A DNA stretch of 64,000 bases from Rhizobium sp. SL42 (GTDB lineage Bacteria > Pseudomonadota > Alphaproteobacteria > Rhizobiales > Rhizobiaceae): NCBI RefSeq assembly GCF_021729845.1, contig NZ_CP063398.1, forward strand, positions 620,001 through 684,000. Reading direction: 5' to 3'. Positions 44,055-53,670 of the stretch are shown in pieces (within the stretch, counting starts at the first letter, position 1; each line of letters starts with the position of its first letter). Under the pieces are notes generated by a model that saw only the letters and a program-made list of their open reading frames with translations, ran no database searches and was not told the origin of the DNA. A program made the position numbers and the translations under genes.

Positions 44055-44729
44055 TGTAGACCGACGGCATTCACGGCGGAGACTGCGGCGAAATATTCGC
44101 CAAAGTCTTCGCCTTAGAACTGAACAAGTCGGATTGAAAAAAATCCAGTAAGTGATAGCGGGGGCACTATGGTCTTGAACGGAAACGAACCATCAACCCA
44201 TGCTTCATATAGCTATGTGATTGAAAATCCTATCGTTGAAACGCTGGCATGTTTCAAGGGCTGGAGCACCATATCGGCGATTGATGCGGCTCCCACCTTG
44301 AAGGTGATGTGGTAATCCGGATTGGCAATCCATAATCGAATACCCTGCAGTGCCAATGATCTGCCGTCTTAGCTTTGGGGCGGCTCCAGCTTTTCGCTTA
44401 TCTGCTTCCTGTAGGTCACCAGAACGGCCGCACTGCAAGGTCGAACGTAACCCAGGCAGTCTTCGGCAGATGGCCACCGCGCGTCGTCCGCTTCTGTGCC
44501 TGCCTGGGCGATAGCGCCTCTGGTGTCATCCAAAGGGTCAGACTTCCGCGCCCACGAAGGCCTACCTCGCATTTCGGTAAATTCGTCACATCGAACCTCA
44601 TCTTGCGGATACGATGGCGGCGGGAGGCATTGTGCTTGAAGGGTATCGCGGTGGAGGCAAGTATCGGGTTGGCCCGACATCTACGACCCCGCCACTAACG
44701 ATCCACGCACCAACGCCGATACGACCAAG
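44055..44729. other. Intergenic region with IS5 relic
   Basis: No intact gene is seen in 675 bases. Part of it (44440-44646) is a decayed IS5-family transposase start. The remainder has no recognisable content. Confidence 0.5.
44440..44646 (-). pseudogene. IS5-family transposase N-terminal relic
   Basis: On the minus strand, after an ATA in place of the usual start ATG, the frame reads FKHNASRRHRIRKM, then RRGSLTLW-like GRGSLTLWMTPEAL and KRTTRGG. This is the conserved beginning of IS5/IS1031-type transposases. The frame then leaves the family and no DDE core remains. Confidence 0.68.
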
Positions 44730-45797
44730 TCACACGGCCGATCTGGCAAACACCAGTCCGTCCAGCAGCTTGCGTGCCGTCCGCACAGAACCGGCGGCCT
44801 GCTGCGTGCCAGCGGCGTCGATATCCAGAAACACCTCCATGGAGCCCGTCGGATGCTCGATCTGATAGCGACCATCGGACGGCTGCAGCGCAGGCGAATA
44901 GGCCGGACTTCCCGGGAGACGCGTGGCTGTCGCCACGGAAATGGCCGCAAAAACGCCAATGCTCGTGTGAACCCGATGGGGAATGAAGCTTCTGGTCGAG
45001 ATCACCCCACCGCTCGTCGGCGCCGAGACGAAGACCATCTTGGGAACGGAGGCAGCCTTGACATCGCGAAGGTTCATCATTGGGCCAGCCTGCAGCCGAA
45101 TGGCCTCGACGCGCTCCTTCAGCCGATGGTTTTTCTCCAGTTCCTCCGGAGCCTCCGCCCCCGACAGATTAAAGTCCGAAGCGCGCATGATCACACACGG
45201 CATTCCATTATCGATGAGGGTCACTTCGACGCCCTCGATGACATCGACCTCCTGCCCCGTCGGCAGCAGGCTGCCGCACATGGAGCCGGCCGTGTTCTGG
45301 AACAGCAGCGGGATCGCCGCGTGGCGCCCTGGCACGCCGGCAATCTCGGTCATTCCGTCATAGGATACGCGACCGTTCGGGGTTTGGACCCGTGCAAGCG
45401 CGATCTCGCCGGTATTCACCATGTGAATGCGCACCTCCGTCTCCTCGGAAGTGGCGGAAACGAGGCCGCGCTCGATGGCCGCCGGACCGACGCCGGCGAG
45501 AATGTTGCCGCATCCCTGCGCATCGCTGACGAGAGCCTGATCGACGAAGACCTGGAGGAACAGATAGTCGACATCGGCATCGTCCCTGGTCGAGACCGAG
45601 AGAATGGCGACCTTCGATGTCAGCGGATCGCCGCCGCCGATACCGTCGATCTGCCGGGGGTCGGGTGATCCCATGATGCGCAGCAGGAGATCATTGCGCT
45701 CCGCGGGATCGGCAGGCAGGTCTTGGCCCAGAAAATAGGCCCCCTTGGATGTGCCGCCGCGCATCCAGAGACAGGGGATGCCCTGCCCGTCAGACAT
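44730..45797 (-). CDS. galD: PrpF-family isomerase, 4-oxalomesaconate tautomerase-like
   Basis: This 355-residue PrpF-fold protein has [16 protein letters not shown] at the N-terminus, [29 protein letters not shown] and [11 protein letters not shown], with cysteines in both halves as in the epimerase-like fold. GalD of Pseudomonas putida converts the keto and enol forms of 4-oxalomesaconate in gallate degradation. The adjacent aldolase and GalB-like genes make that role likely here. It overlaps the aldolase gene by eight bases and ends the minus operon. Confidence 0.85.
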   Translation of the reverse strand: MSDGQGIPCLWMRGGTSKGAYFLGQDLPADPAERNDLLLRIMGSPDPRQIDGIGGGDPLTSKVAILSVSTRDDADVDYLFLQVFVDQALVSDAQGCGNILAGVGPAAIERGLVSATSEETEVRIHMVNTGEIALARVQTPNGRVSYDGMTEIAGVPGRHAAIPLLFQNTAGSMCGSLLPTGQEVDVIEGVEVTLIDNGMPCVIMRASDFNLSGAEAPEELEKNHRLKERVEAIRLQAGPMMNLRDVKAASVPKMVFVSAPTSGGVISTRSFIPHRVHTSIGVFAAISVATATRLPGSPAYSPALQPSDGRYQIEHPTGSMEVFLDIDAAGTQQAAGSVRTARKLLDGLVFARSAV

Positions 45798-46461
45798 ATT
45801 TCAGCCCCTTGGCAGCCAAGGTTCCGCGCATGTCGTAAATATCGAGGCCGAGTTCTCCCGCAGCCAGACGCTGCCGCTTGGCCTCCTCGTTGGCAAGCCG
45901 CTTTTCGGCAGCGGCTAGAACGGTCTCCGCTTCCGCCCGCTTGACCACGCAAACGCCGTCATCATCCGCGACGATCACGTCGCCAGCCTCGATATGGCAT
46001 CCGGCACAGACAATGGGCACGTTCACCGAGCCCAGCGTTTCCTTCACTGTCCCCTGGGCCGAGACGGCCTTGGACCAAACCGGAAACCCCATGGCGGTGA
46101 GATCGCGGATGTCGCGCACGCCGGCATCGATCACCAGTCCCCGGCATCCGCGCGCCTTGGCCGAGGTCGCCAGGAGATCACCGAAGTAGCCGTTGTCGCA
46201 GGGGCTGGTCGGTGCGAGCACCAGGATATCGCCATCCTTCAGCTGTTCGATCGCCACGTGAAGCATCCAGTTGTCGCCAGGAGGGGAGGAAATGGTGACG
46301 GCGGAACCGGCAATTTGCGCACCCGGATAAATGGGCCGCATGTAGCTCGCCAGCATCCCCTTGCGCCCTTGCGCCTCGTGCACGGTCGCAACGCCGGCGC
46401 CAGCGAGCCTGTCGATGACCTCTTGCGAAACACGCTCGATGTTCTGGACGACGACAGCCAT
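45790..46461 (-). CDS. galC: 4-carboxy-4-hydroxy-2-oxoadipate aldolase (RraA-like, LigK/GalC family)
   Basis: This 223-residue protein has the RraA-like fold of class II pyruvate aldolases: [34 protein letters not shown], the magnesium region [14 protein letters not shown] and [12 protein letters not shown]. The family splits 4-carboxy-4-hydroxy-2-oxoadipate to pyruvate and oxaloacetate. The start at 46461 is chosen because upstream codons up to 46578 belong to the coding region of the preceding dioxygenase gene. Confidence 0.88.
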   Translation of the reverse strand: MAVVVQNIERVSQEVIDRLAGAGVATVHEAQGRKGMLASYMRPIYPGAQIAGSAVTISSPPGDNWMLHVAIEQLKDGDILVLAPTSPCDNGYFGDLLATSAKARGCRGLVIDAGVRDIRDLTAMGFPVWSKAVSAQGTVKETLGSVNVPIVCAGCHIEAGDVIVADDDGVCVVKRAEAETVLAAAEKRLANEEAKRQRLAAGELGLDIYDMRGTLAAKGLKYV

Positions 46462-46463
46462 GT

Positions 46464-47432
46464 TCAATGCTCCTTCTTCACCGGCGGTGTGCCGTGGGTA
46501 TGAAATGTCTCGATCGTCTTGAGCCCCCAGGCTTGGCCCTTCTTGCGATCCGTCTCGGTCCAGACGATGGGCTGCCAATCGGGCGCGAGGATCAGGCGCG
46601 CTCCGGCATTGGCGAGCTCGACGCGATTGCCTGCCGGCTCCCAGACATAGAGAAAGAAGGTGCCCTGAACCGCGTGCTTGTGGGGTCCGGTCTCGATGTG
46701 CACGCCGTTCTGCAGGAAAATGTCCGCCGCCCGGAGAATGTCCTCACGCTGATCGGTCGCATAGGTCACATGGTGCAGGCGGCCGACGCCGCCGCCATGT
46801 TCCTCGGTGCAGGCCAGGTCATAGGTCTTGTTGTTGATCGTGAACCAACATCCACCGAGCCGCCCGTTGTCGAGCTGGATGATTTCGGTGACGCGCGCAC
46901 CAAGGCACGTTTCCATGAACCGGCGAAACTCCCTGACATCCGAACTCAGCAGGTTGAGGTGATCGAGCCTGCGGGGAGCCGCACCGGTGAAGGACGAAGC
47001 CGTGTTCTTCAATGCCGCCTTTTCGGCGGCATCCTGAGCTTCGTACCACCTCGTTTCCCAATAGATCTCGAAGACATGACCGAATGGATCCTCGAAGCGG
47101 AAGGCCCGGCCGTGGCTCTGGTCACCCTCGACCCAGCCGATGACCTTGAAACCCGATGCTTCGATGATCTTAACGCGCCGTTCGAGCGCTTCCGGGCTGG
47201 AGGTCCGATAGGCAACGTGACCAAGCCCCGTCCGATCGGAACGGGTGAGTTTTAGCGAGCAGTGTTCGTAATCGTCCCAGGCCCGCAGATAGGCAGAGGT
47301 CTCGTCCGTCCCAGACAATTTCAGGCCATAGACACGCGTGAAGAAATCGAGGCTCTCCTCGAACTTGTCGGTATACATTTCGACATGCGCCAGGTGCGCA
47401 ATGTCGAAGGATGGGTTTGTCGGCATGGTCAT
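46464..47432 (-). CDS. VOC-superfamily (type I) extradiol ring-cleavage dioxygenase
   Basis: This 322-residue protein has two VOC modules. By eye alignment with catechol 2,3-dioxygenase the iron ligands are H158 (RRLDHLNLL), H221 (GRLHHVTY) and E272 (GNRVELAN), with H253 and Y262 also kept. The position of the acid-base histidine (H199 in XylE) looks like Tyr204 (KTYDLAC). It lies between aldolase and hydratase genes of the gallate type. It probably opens the ring of a catechol carboxylate or gallate-like compound. That would be a different fold from the type II enzymes usual for this pathway. Confidence 0.88.
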   Translation of the reverse strand: MTMPTNPSFDIAHLAHVEMYTDKFEESLDFFTRVYGLKLSGTDETSAYLRAWDDYEHCSLKLTRSDRTGLGHVAYRTSSPEALERRVKIIEASGFKVIGWVEGDQSHGRAFRFEDPFGHVFEIYWETRWYEAQDAAEKAALKNTASSFTGAAPRRLDHLNLLSSDVREFRRFMETCLGARVTEIIQLDNGRLGGCWFTINNKTYDLACTEEHGGGVGRLHHVTYATDQREDILRAADIFLQNGVHIETGPHKHAVQGTFFLYVWEPAGNRVELANAGARLILAPDWQPIVWTETDRKKGQAWGLKTIETFHTHGTPPVKKEH

Positions 47433-47477
47433 GGATCATCTCCTCCCTAGGATATTCAGGAACCGCCCCTCGGCATC

Positions 47478-48224
47478 CTAGAGTTCGTCGACGGTCCGCG
47501 GGAATACCGACTGGAAGCCTTCCGCGTATTTTGCCGCCCGTCCACCGGACTGTCCGCCAGAATTGCGCATGAAGTGGTTGGCCCTGTTTTCGGCCACGCG
47601 GGTGTAGAATTCCCAGAGATGCTCCTGCCCCTCCATGCACTCGATGGCGGCACGCTTCTTGTCCCAGACCGAGGTGATGTCGAGGAAGACATCGGGCTTC
47701 CAGCCCATCTGCTCGGTCTGATGCGGTTCGAAGAGGTAGAGCTGTGGCGCCCCGAGAACCTTCTGGCCGGGGTTGTGACCCCAGGCCTGGGCGATCATCC
47801 GCGTCTCCAGCGCAACCTGCGTCGCATACATATGGTCAGTGTTGTAGGGGTCATACTGCGAGTGGCTGAGCATGAAGGACGGCTGAACGTCACGAATGAC
47901 GTCGACCAGACGATACTTGTCTTCGTCGGTCAACCTGAGCGGATAATCTCCGAGGTCGAAGCTGATGAGATCATGAACACCAAGCGCTTTGGCCGCCTTT
48001 TCGGACTCTGCCCGGCGCGTCGCCTTGACCTTGTCGAGTGTCATGCCCGGTTGCTTCCACAGCTTCGCCGACTCGCCCCTCTCGCCGAACGACAGGCAAA
48101 CGACCGTCACCTGGTAACCCATGGCCGCATGGAGCGCGATCGCACCGCCGCATCGCCACACGAAATCCGCCGCATGCGCGCTGATCACCAGTGCAGTCTT
48201 GGCCACGTTACTCTCCTTGGACAT
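47478..48224 (-). CDS. galB: PIG-L/LmbE-family protein, 4-oxalomesaconate hydratase-like
   Basis: This 248-residue protein starts at the ATG at 48224. The zinc-site motifs are AHAADFVWRCGG near the N-terminus (the family's HPDD form altered to HAAD) and HSQYDPYNTDH. Pseudomonas putida GalB, a hydratase of gallate degradation, is a PIG-L-family zinc protein, and the neighbours are GalD- and GalC-like. It is the first gene of the minus operon, divergent from a dehydrogenase gene. Confidence 0.85.
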   Translation of the reverse strand: MSKESNVAKTALVISAHAADFVWRCGGAIALHAAMGYQVTVVCLSFGERGESAKLWKQPGMTLDKVKATRRAESEKAAKALGVHDLISFDLGDYPLRLTDEDKYRLVDVIRDVQPSFMLSHSQYDPYNTDHMYATQVALETRMIAQAWGHNPGQKVLGAPQLYLFEPHQTEQMGWKPDVFLDITSVWDKKRAAIECMEGQEHLWEFYTRVAENRANHFMRNSGGQSGGRAAKYAEGFQSVFPRTVDEL

Positions 48225-48378
48225 GTTGCAGACTCCAGATTTTTCCCGGTCACAGGGATGCGCGCTCAGGCCCGTCGAGATCAAATCGAAAGGCAGCACC
48301 AATCCATAAGCTAGGGCTATAACGGATGGAATTCGGCCGCGGGATTTGCGAAGTTGCACTGCCAGCCAGGAGGATAAA

Positions 48379-49266
48379 ATGACGGAGCACTCGACGGCAT
48401 TTCCAGACATCGCCATGATTGGATTTGGCGAGGCCGCGCATGCCATTGCGGGGAGCTGGCACCACAGGGGTTGGTCCGCCCTGCGCACCTATGATCGCGG
48501 ACTGGAAAACCCCGAGACTCGTCACCTCATCCACGTTCGGTGCGAAGAAGCCGGGGTCGAGCCAAACGATCACCCCAAATCGGCTCTCGCGGGTGCAGGC
48601 CTCGTGATTTCGCTGGTGACGGCGGACGAAGCGCTTGCAGCAGCAATCGCATGCGCACCCCATCTCGGACCCGGCAGCCTGTGGCTGGACGGAAACTCCT
48701 GCGCGCCTGAAACGAAGGTCAAGGCAGCATCATTGATAGAGGCGGCGGGAGCGTATTATGTCGATATGGCGGTCATGGCGCCGGTCTATCCCCGGCGGCA
48801 TGAGGTACCGCTCCTGCTCGCCGGCAAGATGGCTGAACCTGCCCGAAATCTACTTCTGGAACTGGGCATGCGGCCCGAGATTGTAGGCACGCGCGTCGGC
48901 GATGCATCCACCATCAAGATGCTGCGTTCCGTGATGATCAAGGGGCTGGAAGCCCTGACAGGCGAATGCCTCCTCGCCGCGCGCCGCGCTGGTGTGGAAG
49001 ACGCAGTGCTGGCCTCCCTGAAGGCATCCGACCCCGGGATCGACTGGTCGGCCAGGGCCTCCTACAATCTGGAGCGGATGCTGGTACACGGCGAACGTCG
49101 CGCAGCCGAGATGGAAGAGGTCTGCAAGACGCTGACTAGCCTGGGGCTTCCCGACTGGATGAGCCGGAGCACCATCGAATGGCAGCGTAAACTCGCGGAT
49201 CTCGAACTCGAGGCCGGAGTGAACAGCTTGACGGTCCGGGCGGACAGGATCCTCGAATGCCTCTGA
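48379..49266 (+). CDS. NAD(P)-dependent dehydrogenase, 6-phosphogluconate dehydrogenase-like with DUF1932 domain
   Basis: This 295-residue protein has a Rossmann domain (IAMIGFGEAAHAIAGSW, LVISLVTADEAL, LDGNSCAPETK) and a C-terminal helical domain (DASTIKMLRSVMIKGLEALTGECL) of the DUF1932 type. AGGAGG precedes the ATG. It starts the + operon facing the ring-cleavage genes and overlaps the LysR gene by ten bases. Its substrate is unknown. It may oxidise or reduce a pathway 2-hydroxy or semialdehyde acid, perhaps in place of LigC/PmdC. Confidence 0.85.
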   Translation: MTEHSTAFPDIAMIGFGEAAHAIAGSWHHRGWSALRTYDRGLENPETRHLIHVRCEEAGVEPNDHPKSALAGAGLVISLVTADEALAAAIACAPHLGPGSLWLDGNSCAPETKVKAASLIEAAGAYYVDMAVMAPVYPRRHEVPLLLAGKMAEPARNLLLELGMRPEIVGTRVGDASTIKMLRSVMIKGLEALTGECLLAARRAGVEDAVLASLKASDPGIDWSARASYNLERMLVHGERRAAEMEEVCKTLTSLGLPDWMSRSTIEWQRKLADLELEAGVNSLTVRADRILECL

Positions 49267-50459
49267 TCTCGCGCAATCTCCGACACTTGCGGCTGTTTGC
49301 GGCCGTCGCGGATCTGAAGTCTCTCACAGCCACGTCGCTTGCTCTCAACATCTCCCAGCCGGCGGTCACCCAGGCGATCGGAAAACTGGAACGTGAGACT
49401 GGCGGTCCGCTGTTTACCCGCACACCACACGGCTTCTTCCTCACCGACAGAGGTACTCTCGTGCACCATCGGGTCGAAGCGGCCTTCGCGCTTCTCGACC
49501 CAGTCCTTGCCGATATCTCTCCTCGACTGAAAGTGACGCTGAGCTATGCCCAGCTACTCTCCCTCATTGCGGTCGGGGAGTGTGAAAACTTCACGCTGGC
49601 CGCCAACAAGCTCGGACTGGCGCAACCGACCGTCCATCGTGCGGTAACACAAGTCGAGCTGGAAGCCGGGCGACGCCTGTTCGAGCGCACGTCATTCGGC
49701 ATCATTCCCTCACGCGCATGCCAGGCAGCCATTCAGGCCGCCCGTCTGTCAATGTACGAGCTCGATCAGGCCGATGTCGAGCTGGCCGAATTTGATGGGG
49801 GAGAGGCCGGCAGGATCGTGATCGGCGCCATGCCGCTTGCCCGCTCGACGCTCCTGCCACGTGCCTTGAGCCGCTTCCGCCAGGCGCGCCCCACCTATCC
49901 GGTTTCCATCCTTGACGGTCCTTATGACGAGTTGCTGGGTGGCCTTCGCCGGGGTGCGATCGATTTTCTGATCGGCGCATTGCGCGAGCCCCTGCCGATC
50001 GGCGACGTCGTCCAGCAAACCCTGTTTCACGATCGACTCGCCCTGATCGCAGGCCCGGGACATCCGCTGGTCGGAATGGAGACACCGAGCTTCGATGATC
50101 TCTTGAGTTTTCCATGGGTGGTGCCGCGCAGCGGCACGCCGGCCAGGGAGCAGTTCCGATCCCTCTTCACGGAGAATGGTCGAGATCCGCCGGAGCGAAT
50201 TATCGAGTCGGGCTCCCTGCTCCTGATGCGCGAGCTCCTCGCCGACCGCCAGCATCTGGGCTGCATTTCCCGCCACCAGTCTGAACGCGAAGCCGAACAT
50301 GGCTTGCTGGTCCCGCTGCGGTTTCCGACTGAACATCTCGTCCGGCCGATCGGGATCACCACCCGGCAGACATGGTCGCCGACCAAACCACAGAAGCTGA
50401 TGTTGGACCTGCTGTCAGAAGTGTCTGCTCAGACCACGCAGCATAGCCAAACCTTATAG
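49257..50459 (+). CDS. LysR-family regulator with two tandem N-terminal HTH domains
   Basis: The protein has 400 residues against about 300 for normal LysR proteins. Residues 6-65 form one LysR winged HTH (SLTATSLALNISQPAVTQAIGKL-type). Residues 94-153 form a second (NFTLAANKLGLAQPTVHRAV, then LFERTSFGIIPS). The remaining 240 residues are a usual effector domain starting GRIVIGAMPLARSTLLP. Both HTH units keep the Q-P-T/A-V recognition helix. It is coupled to the dehydrogenase gene and precedes a TRAP transporter, so it most likely controls the aromatic cluster. Confidence 0.9.
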   Translation: MPLISRNLRHLRLFAAVADLKSLTATSLALNISQPAVTQAIGKLERETGGPLFTRTPHGFFLTDRGTLVHHRVEAAFALLDPVLADISPRLKVTLSYAQLLSLIAVGECENFTLAANKLGLAQPTVHRAVTQVELEAGRRLFERTSFGIIPSRACQAAIQAARLSMYELDQADVELAEFDGGEAGRIVIGAMPLARSTLLPRALSRFRQARPTYPVSILDGPYDELLGGLRRGAIDFLIGALREPLPIGDVVQQTLFHDRLALIAGPGHPLVGMETPSFDDLLSFPWVVPRSGTPAREQFRSLFTENGRDPPERIIESGSLLLMRELLADRQHLGCISRHQSEREAEHGLLVPLRFPTEHLVRPIGITTRQTWSPTKPQKLMLDLLSEVSAQTTQHSQTL

Positions 50460-50549
50460 CGCTCCCTCGGCTTTGAATTGGTGTCCCCGCCCCTGAAGCG
50501 GCAAGAGTTGTGCCGGCACCATCAATCTTGTCTCATTTGGGAGGAAGAC

Positions 50550-51530
50550 ATGCGCAAGATGACTGCAATAGCGGGGGCTTTTCTGGGCCTCGGGCTCGGA
50601 CTGACGGCAGCGAAGGCCGAAACCCTCAAGTTCGCCAACTTCATGGCTCCGACGCATCCTTATGTCGCCTCGACCTTCGAGCCTTTTGCAAAGGCCGTGG
50701 AAGAGGCCACCAAGGGCGAAGTGAAGGTCCAGCTCTACAATGGTGGAGAATTGGGCGCCGGACCCGCCGAGCAATATGCCCGCGCCGTTGACGGCGTTGC
50801 GGATCTCTCGATCAGCCTTCCGGGTTACACCGCTTCCAACTTCCCGTTGACGCTTGTTGCCGAACTGCCAGGCGTACTGGCAGAAGCGGATGGTACGGAG
50901 ACGCTCTGGAACCACCTCGATCTGCTGAAATCCGAATACAAGCGGACGCCGCTCGTTGCCTTGTGGTCCAGCGCCGAGAACATTCTCTACAGCGCCAAGA
51001 AGCCGATCCGGACGATCGACGACGTCAAGGGCATGAAGATCCGCGTTCCCTCGCGCAACTCCGGTCTTCTTGTCGAGGCCTGGGGCGGAACGCCCGTGTC
51101 GATGCCGGTGAGCGAGGTCTACAACGCGCTGCAGACCGGCGTCATCGACGCGGCCATGATCGATGGCACGGCGACCAAGGCCTTCAAGCTAGGCGAGGTG
51201 GCCAGCTACGTGACGCTCGGTATGAAGACGACCAATTCACCCTTCTTCATCGTCATGAACCGCGACTCCTGGCAGGGTCTCAGCGATGAGCAGAAGGCTG
51301 CTGTTGAAGCAGCCGGCAAGCAAGCATCGCTGAATGGGCAGCAAAGCCAGCTCAAGGTGGCGGCATCGGGCATCGAGGCAATCGCTGCCATGCCGGGCAA
51401 GGAAGTGATCCGGCTTACCCCCGAGCAGGCGGCGCCCTTCGACGCCATCGCTGCCGAGGTAACCGCGAAAATCGTTGCGGAAGCCGGTGACGAGGCCAAG
51501 GCGCTTGTCGACGCGCTTGCGGCGAAGTGA
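50550..51530 (+). CDS. TRAP transporter periplasmic binding protein (DctP type)
   Basis: This 326-residue protein starts with a signal peptide ending near TAAKA and is preceded by GGGAGGAAG. Features are LKFANFMAPTHPYVAS, VQLYNGGELGAG, KGMKIRVPSRNSG (with the conserved substrate arginine) and AMIDGTATKAFK. It is linked to aromatic genes, and I infer that the ligand is an aromatic or ring-derived carboxylate. Confidence 0.92.
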   Translation: MRKMTAIAGAFLGLGLGLTAAKAETLKFANFMAPTHPYVASTFEPFAKAVEEATKGEVKVQLYNGGELGAGPAEQYARAVDGVADLSISLPGYTASNFPLTLVAELPGVLAEADGTETLWNHLDLLKSEYKRTPLVALWSSAENILYSAKKPIRTIDDVKGMKIRVPSRNSGLLVEAWGGTPVSMPVSEVYNALQTGVIDAAMIDGTATKAFKLGEVASYVTLGMKTTNSPFFIVMNRDSWQGLSDEQKAAVEAAGKQASLNGQQSQLKVAASGIEAIAAMPGKEVIRLTPEQAAPFDAIAAEVTAKIVAEAGDEAKALVDALAAK

Positions 51531-51536
51531 CGAACC

Positions 51537-52040
51537 ATGGTTGCGGTTGAACAATCACCCCTGGCGCGGTTCATGGACCGCGCCACCCGCGCACTTTCAG
51601 TGCTTGCCGGGATCAGCCTCCTGTTCATGATGGCGGTCATCACCTTCGGCGTGATGACCCGGTATCTCCTGAACATGCCGATCACGGGTATCGATGAGAT
51701 CGTCCAGATGACGGGCGTCGGCCTCGTCATGCTTGCCTTGCCCTATGCCACGCTGAGCGACGCGCATGTGCGTGTCGACATCTTCGACGAATGGCTGGGA
51801 CGCGCCGGGCGCAATCTGGGCGACGTGCTGTCTCGCCTGCTGTCAGGATTTGTTCTGCTGATCCTGGTGTCCCGCGCCTGGGACAAGCTCCTGGATGCGC
51901 GTGAGTTCGAAGACACCACCAACATGCTCGGCATGCCGCTCTGGCCATTCTACGGCATGCTGGCCGCCGGTGTTGCCCTGTGTGTCCTCGTCTTTGCGGT
52001 CGAAATCCTGCTTATCGTGACAGGAAAGGCTGAAAAATGA
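51537..52040 (+). CDS. TRAP transporter small membrane subunit (DctQ type)
   Basis: This 167-residue protein has four membrane helices and the DctQ segment GIDEIVQMTGVGLVMLALPYA. It begins six bases after the binding-protein gene and overlaps the large-subunit gene by four bases. Confidence 0.9.
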   Translation: MVAVEQSPLARFMDRATRALSVLAGISLLFMMAVITFGVMTRYLLNMPITGIDEIVQMTGVGLVMLALPYATLSDAHVRVDIFDEWLGRAGRNLGDVLSRLLSGFVLLILVSRAWDKLLDAREFEDTTNMLGMPLWPFYGMLAAGVALCVLVFAVEILLIVTGKAEK

Positions 52041-53341
52041 GCCCCATGACAATCGGCCTGATCGGCATAGCCAGCCTGTTCATCCTGATGCTGCTGCGCA
52101 TGCCCGTCGCCTTCGCGATGATGTGCGTTGGATTTTTTGGGATGTGGGCCCTGGAGGGTTTGAGATCTGCGGGCGGCGTGGTCGTGACGGAGAGCTTTTC
52201 CGCAGTGGCCTCCTACTCCTTGATTGTGGCACCCATGTTCGTCCTGCTCGGCAACGTCTCGTCGGCAGCAGGCTTCAGCGCCGGTCTCTACGATGCGGCC
52301 TATGCCTGGGTCGGACGGTTCCGCGGCGGGCTGGCCTCTGCTTCGGTCATCGCCTGTGCCGCCTTTGCGGCTGTCTGTGGTTCGTCGGTTGCAACAGCCG
52401 TCACGCTCGGCAAGGTCGCACTTCCTGAAATGCGACGGCTCGGCTACGCGCCCGGTCTGTCGACGGGTGCCATTGCCGCGGGCGGAACGCTCGGCTTTCT
52501 GATCCCGCCATCGACGGGTTTTGTTCTCTACGCAATCCTGACTGAGCAATCCATCGGTCGTCTCTTCATGGCGGGCGTGGTCCCTGGCCTGTTGCTGACC
52601 GGTCTGTTCGTCATCGTCGTCTGGATCGTCGCCACGCTCAATCCGGAGGCTGGACCTCGGGGCGAACCGATGACGATCCGGGAGAAGCTCAGCACCGTGA
52701 AGCGCTCCGCTCCACTGCTTGGCGTTATGGTCCTCTCGATCGGAGGCATCTATGTTGGCGTCTTCACGCCGGTCGAAGCCTCGGGCATCGGTGCCGCTCT
52801 CGTGATCCTGCTCGCCTTCGCAACGCGCTCCATCTCTCTTGCAGGGTTCTGGAGAGCGGTTCAGGACACGTTGCGCACATCAGCCATGCTGTACACGATC
52901 GTCATCGGCGCCAATGTGCTCAATCCCTTCTTCGCCGTCACCCGCATTCCGGCAGTGCTCGGAGAGGGGCTGCAGGGTCTGGGTCTCGGAGCCTACGGCT
53001 CGCTGGCCGTGATCATCTTTGCCTACATCATCCTGGGCATGTTCATGGACGGCCTCGCCATGCTGGTCGTCACCATTCCGATCGTCTACCCGATCATGAT
53101 GTCGTTCGGATTTGACCCGATCTGGTTCGGCGTGGTGGCGGTCATCGTGATCGAGATGGGCATGATTACACCGCCGGTCGGGATGAACGTCTTCGTCGTC
53201 CGCGGCGTCGCAGGGGATGTCCCGCTCGCGACGATCTTCAAGGGCGTCATGCCGTTTCTGCTGGCGATGATCGTCGCGCTGCTGCTCATCATCATCTTCC
53301 CGCAGATTGCCCTTGTGCTGCCGAACTCGATGTTTGGATGA
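52037..53341 (+). CDS. TRAP transporter large membrane subunit (DctM type)
   Basis: This 434-residue membrane protein has DctM landmarks: CGSSVATAVTLGKVALPEM, GGTLGFLIPPSTGFVLYAIL and LGMFMDGLAMLVVTIPIVYP. It is the last gene of the aromatic + operon, and decayed sequence follows it. Confidence 0.93.
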   Translation: MSPMTIGLIGIASLFILMLLRMPVAFAMMCVGFFGMWALEGLRSAGGVVVTESFSAVASYSLIVAPMFVLLGNVSSAAGFSAGLYDAAYAWVGRFRGGLASASVIACAAFAAVCGSSVATAVTLGKVALPEMRRLGYAPGLSTGAIAAGGTLGFLIPPSTGFVLYAILTEQSIGRLFMAGVVPGLLLTGLFVIVVWIVATLNPEAGPRGEPMTIREKLSTVKRSAPLLGVMVLSIGGIYVGVFTPVEASGIGAALVILLAFATRSISLAGFWRAVQDTLRTSAMLYTIVIGANVLNPFFAVTRIPAVLGEGLQGLGLGAYGSLAVIIFAYIILGMFMDGLAMLVVTIPIVYPIMMSFGFDPIWFGVVAVIVIEMGMITPPVGMNVFVVRGVAGDVPLATIFKGVMPFLLAMIVALLLIIIFPQIALVLPNSMFG

Positions 53342-53670
53342 CGAAAAGCCGGGACAAAGGATTGTGGACGAGATCAAGCCCTTGATTTGCTTGACATGCC
53401 ATTGTGGCAAAACGACAGTTTATGTCCACAAGAAGGGACTGCTTAAGCCGTGATCGACGCTAAGGCACCCATAGTCTATTTTAGACTCAGTGACGCAGCC
53501 GCCCGGAATCGGCCGAGCGGGTTGCAAGCATGGGAACTTAGGGCGGAGGCGACTTGTCATCGGTTGTTGCAGCGAGCGGCAATAGTCCCGACTATATGCC
53601 ATTGCTTCGAAGCCCTTTTCGTCATGAGGAAGCACTTGTGTCTCGGGTGGCCAGCATCCGGGGTTTCGAA
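53342..53670. other. Intergenic region downstream of TRAP operon
   Basis: No gene is supported. A short inverted repeat TGCCA-TTG-TGGCA at 53397-53409 is the only structure noted; it is too weak to call a terminator. Confidence 0.4.

Noticed and set aside
53397..53409. Short palindrome TGCCA-TTG-TGGCA after the TRAP operon
   Set aside because: Too short and isolated to call a terminator or operator; expected by chance in a window of this size.
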